A stretch of 7,079 nt of DNA from JBBDWZ01 sp050732575 (GTDB taxonomy: Bacteria > Gemmatimonadota > Gemmatimonadetes > Longimicrobiales > RSA9), in NCBI GenBank assembly GCA_050732575.1, contig JBOHRF010000266.1, positions 1 to 7,079 on the forward strand. The letters run 5' to 3'. The notes below the pieces were generated by a model that saw nothing but the letters and a program-made list of their open reading frames with translations, did no database searches and was not told where the DNA came from. Each line of letters starts with the position of its first letter. Position 1 is the stretch's first letter. Below are positions 5,559 to 7,079 of this stretch, piece by piece. The translations under genes and the position numbers were made by a program.

Positions 5559-7079
5559 GCGCCGTTGCCCGCCGCCGTCTCGGCCACGGCCGCCTTACGC
5601 GAGAGCCGCATGCGGCCCTTCTCATCGATGGAGAGCAGCTTCACTCGGACCAGGTCGCCTTTCTTCACCACATCCTCCGTTTTCTCCGTGCGACCGTCTT
5701 GCAGCTCGGAGATATGACAGAGGCCTTCCACGCCGGGCAATATTTCAACGAACGCGCCAAACGTAGTGGTCGACTTTACTACGCCGTCATACGTCCGGCC
5801 GATTTCTGGCTCCGCCGTGATGGCAGCAATCCGCTCACGTGCCTTTTCACCACCCTCGCCCGAGATGCTGGCAATGGTGACTACGCCGGAATCTTCAATG
5901 TTGATCTGAGCGCCTGTTTCATCTTGTATGGCGCGGATGGTCTTGCCTTTCGGACCAATGACTTCGCCGATCTTTTCCGGATTGATCTGCATGGTGATGA
6001 TGCGCGGTGCCCAACGAGAGAGTGCAGTCCGATGCGTGGGTAGGCTGGCGTCCATGCGATCCAGGATGTGCATGCGGCCGCGATGCGCGCGGGCCAGCGC
6101 CTCGCGCATGATTTCAACCGTGAGACCCTCGATCTTGATATCCATCTGGATCGAGGTGACACCCCGGCGCGTGCCGGCCACTTTGAAGTCCATGTCGCCC
6201 AGCGCGTCTTCCATGCCCAGAATGTCCGTGAGCACGGCCACGCGATCCCCTTCCTTGATCAGACCCATGGCGACACCGGCGCAGGCACCGCGCAGCGGTA
6301 CACCTGCGTCCATGAGCGCCAGAGAAGCGCCGCACACGGATGCCATTGAGGAGGACCCGTTGGACTCCAGGATTTCAGAGACAACGCGGATCGTGTACGG
6401 GAATTCATCATAGGCGGGGAGCAGCGGCTGAAGGGCGCGCTCGGCCAGTGCACCGTGACCGATTTCCCGCCTCCCCGTTCCGCGCACGGGCTTCACTTCT
6501 CCGGTGGCGAAGGGCGGGAAATTGTAATGCAGCATGAAGGACTTGGTAGTTTCCTGCTGCACATCGATGGAATCCAGACGCTGCTCATCGGCCTGCGTGC
6601 CCAGCGTGACCACCGCCAGCGATTGCGTTTGACCACGCGTGAACAGGGCGGAACCGTGAGTGCGCGGCAACATGGCCACTTCAATGGTAATGGGGCGAAT
6701 TTCGTCTACACCGCGACCGTCCGCGCGCACGCCCTGATCCAGGATCTGATTGCGCATGGCCTTCTTCTCGGCCTGGTAGAGTAATTCCTTGATGTTCTGC
6801 TCTTGTTCCGGGAATTCCTCGGCCAGAGTTTGCATGATCTCGTCCTTGATGCCGCCCAGCGCCACATTGCGCTCCGCCTTGTCGGCAATGCGCATAGCTT
6901 CCACAATGCGCCGCGCCGCCAGCCGGCTTACCCGATCGCGCAGCAGGTCCTCTGCCTGCACGGCAACCCACGGCATTTCCGCTTGCTTGACGGGATCGGC
7001 AAACTTCTGCTGAAGCCGACAAAGCTCTTTGATACCGTTGTGAGCTGCGATCAGACCGTCCATCAACTCTTCTTCCGAG
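5555..7079 (-). CDS. pnp: Polyribonucleotide nucleotidyltransferase (PNPase), 5' part beyond window
   Basis: PNPase is a trimeric phosphorolytic 3'-5' exoribonuclease of mRNA decay. The reading frame is open to the right edge, so about 200 N-terminal residues (the first RNase PH-like domain) lie outside. The visible 507 residues, counted from the codon at 7078, begin in the linker. They hold the all-helical domain (about 35-110), the catalytic second RNase PH-like domain (about 125-345), a KH domain (about 355-420, GPKG at 375-378) and an S1 domain (about 425-495). Phosphate/RNA-binding stretches GTGRREIGHG (200-209) and SNGSSSMASVCG (239-250) are present, as are D291, D297 and K299, matching the catalytic D486, D492 and K494 of the E. 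coli enzyme. The TGA overlaps the GTG of the M16 gene. TTG/ATG codons near 7066 are internal, because residues SEEEL before them belong to the conserved linker. Confidence 0.98.
   Translation of the reverse strand, partial: SEEELMDGLIAAHNGIKELCRLQQKFADPVKQAEMPWVAVQAEDLLRDRVSRLAARRIVEAMRIADKAERNVALGGIKDEIMQTLAEEFPEQEQNIKELLYQAEKKAMRNQILDQGVRADGRGVDEIRPITIEVAMLPRTHGSALFTRGQTQSLAVVTLGTQADEQRLDSIDVQQETTKSFMLHYNFPPFATGEVKPVRGTGRREIGHGALAERALQPLLPAYDEFPYTIRVVSEILESNGSSSMASVCGASLALMDAGVPLRGACAGVAMGLIKEGDRVAVLTDILGMEDALGDMDFKVAGTRRGVTSIQMDIKIEGLTVEIMREALARAHRGRMHILDRMDASLPTHRTALSRWAPRIITMQINPEKIGEVIGPKGKTIRAIQDETGAQINIEDSGVVTIASISGEGGEKARERIAAITAEPEIGRTYDGVVKSTTTFGAFVEILPGVEGLCHISELQDGRTEKTEDVVKKGDLVRVKLLSIDEKGRMRLSRKAAVAETAAGNGA

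Noticed and set aside
5928..6413. A 161-codon + strand frame opposite pnp, starting MARMVLPFGPM
   Set aside because: Met/Arg/Ser-rich translation with no family features; it lies wholly inside the conserved pnp catalytic and KH region.
7061..7066. TTG/ATG as the true start of a shortened pnp-like gene
   Set aside because: The frame stays open to the window edge and the residues before it (SEEEL) match the PNPase linker, so the gene is cut by the window and not truncated.
1..7079. Mobile element, CRISPR array, defence or toxin-antitoxin system
   Set aside because: The window is almost fully occupied by conserved housekeeping genes; no transposase, integrase, long terminal repeats, spaced direct repeats or tRNA-like cloverleaf were seen.

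Overview
This window looks like a chromosomal housekeeping segment from a moderately high-GC (roughly 60% by eye), rod-forming, Gram-negative-type bacterium. All recognisable genes lie on the minus strand, so transcription runs from high to low coordinates. The set (PNPase, a short M16 zinc protease, alanine dehydrogenase, dUTPase and MreB/MreC/MreD) and the style of the proteins suggest a lineage such as Gemmatimonadota. That is an inference from general recognition and was not tested by a search.

In transcription order: (1) pnp, cut by the right edge, supplies the C-terminal ~507 residues of polynucleotide phosphorylase. (2) An M16B peptidase gene follows, overlapping pnp by 4 nt (GTGA). 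(3) A 101-bp gap contains a perfect 8-bp inverted repeat just upstream of the ribosome binding site of ald. (4) ald encodes an apparently intact alanine dehydrogenase. (5) dut overlaps ald by 4 nt (TTGA) and has an unusual but well supported TTG start. (6) A 145-bp gap holds a weak promoter candidate and a weak hairpin. (7) mreB, mreC and mreD are packed with no bases between them. (8) After 21 bp comes the first 14 codons of another gene, which synteny suggests is mrdA (PBP2).

Functionally there are two blocks. The upstream block combines RNA decay (PNPase), a cytoplasmic zinc protease, alanine/pyruvate interconversion and dUTP removal. The downstream block is the elongasome: the MreB filament, the MreC/MreD membrane partners and probably the PBP2 transpeptidase. 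The two gaps upstream of ald and mreB are the natural places for internal promoters or regulation.

I see no mobile element, CRISPR array, tRNA, rRNA, phage gene or defence system. I did not find a convincing undescribed system. The most checkable oddities are the inverted repeat/leader region before ald, the TTG start of dut, and a Gly-to-Cys change in a catalytic motif of the dUTPase.
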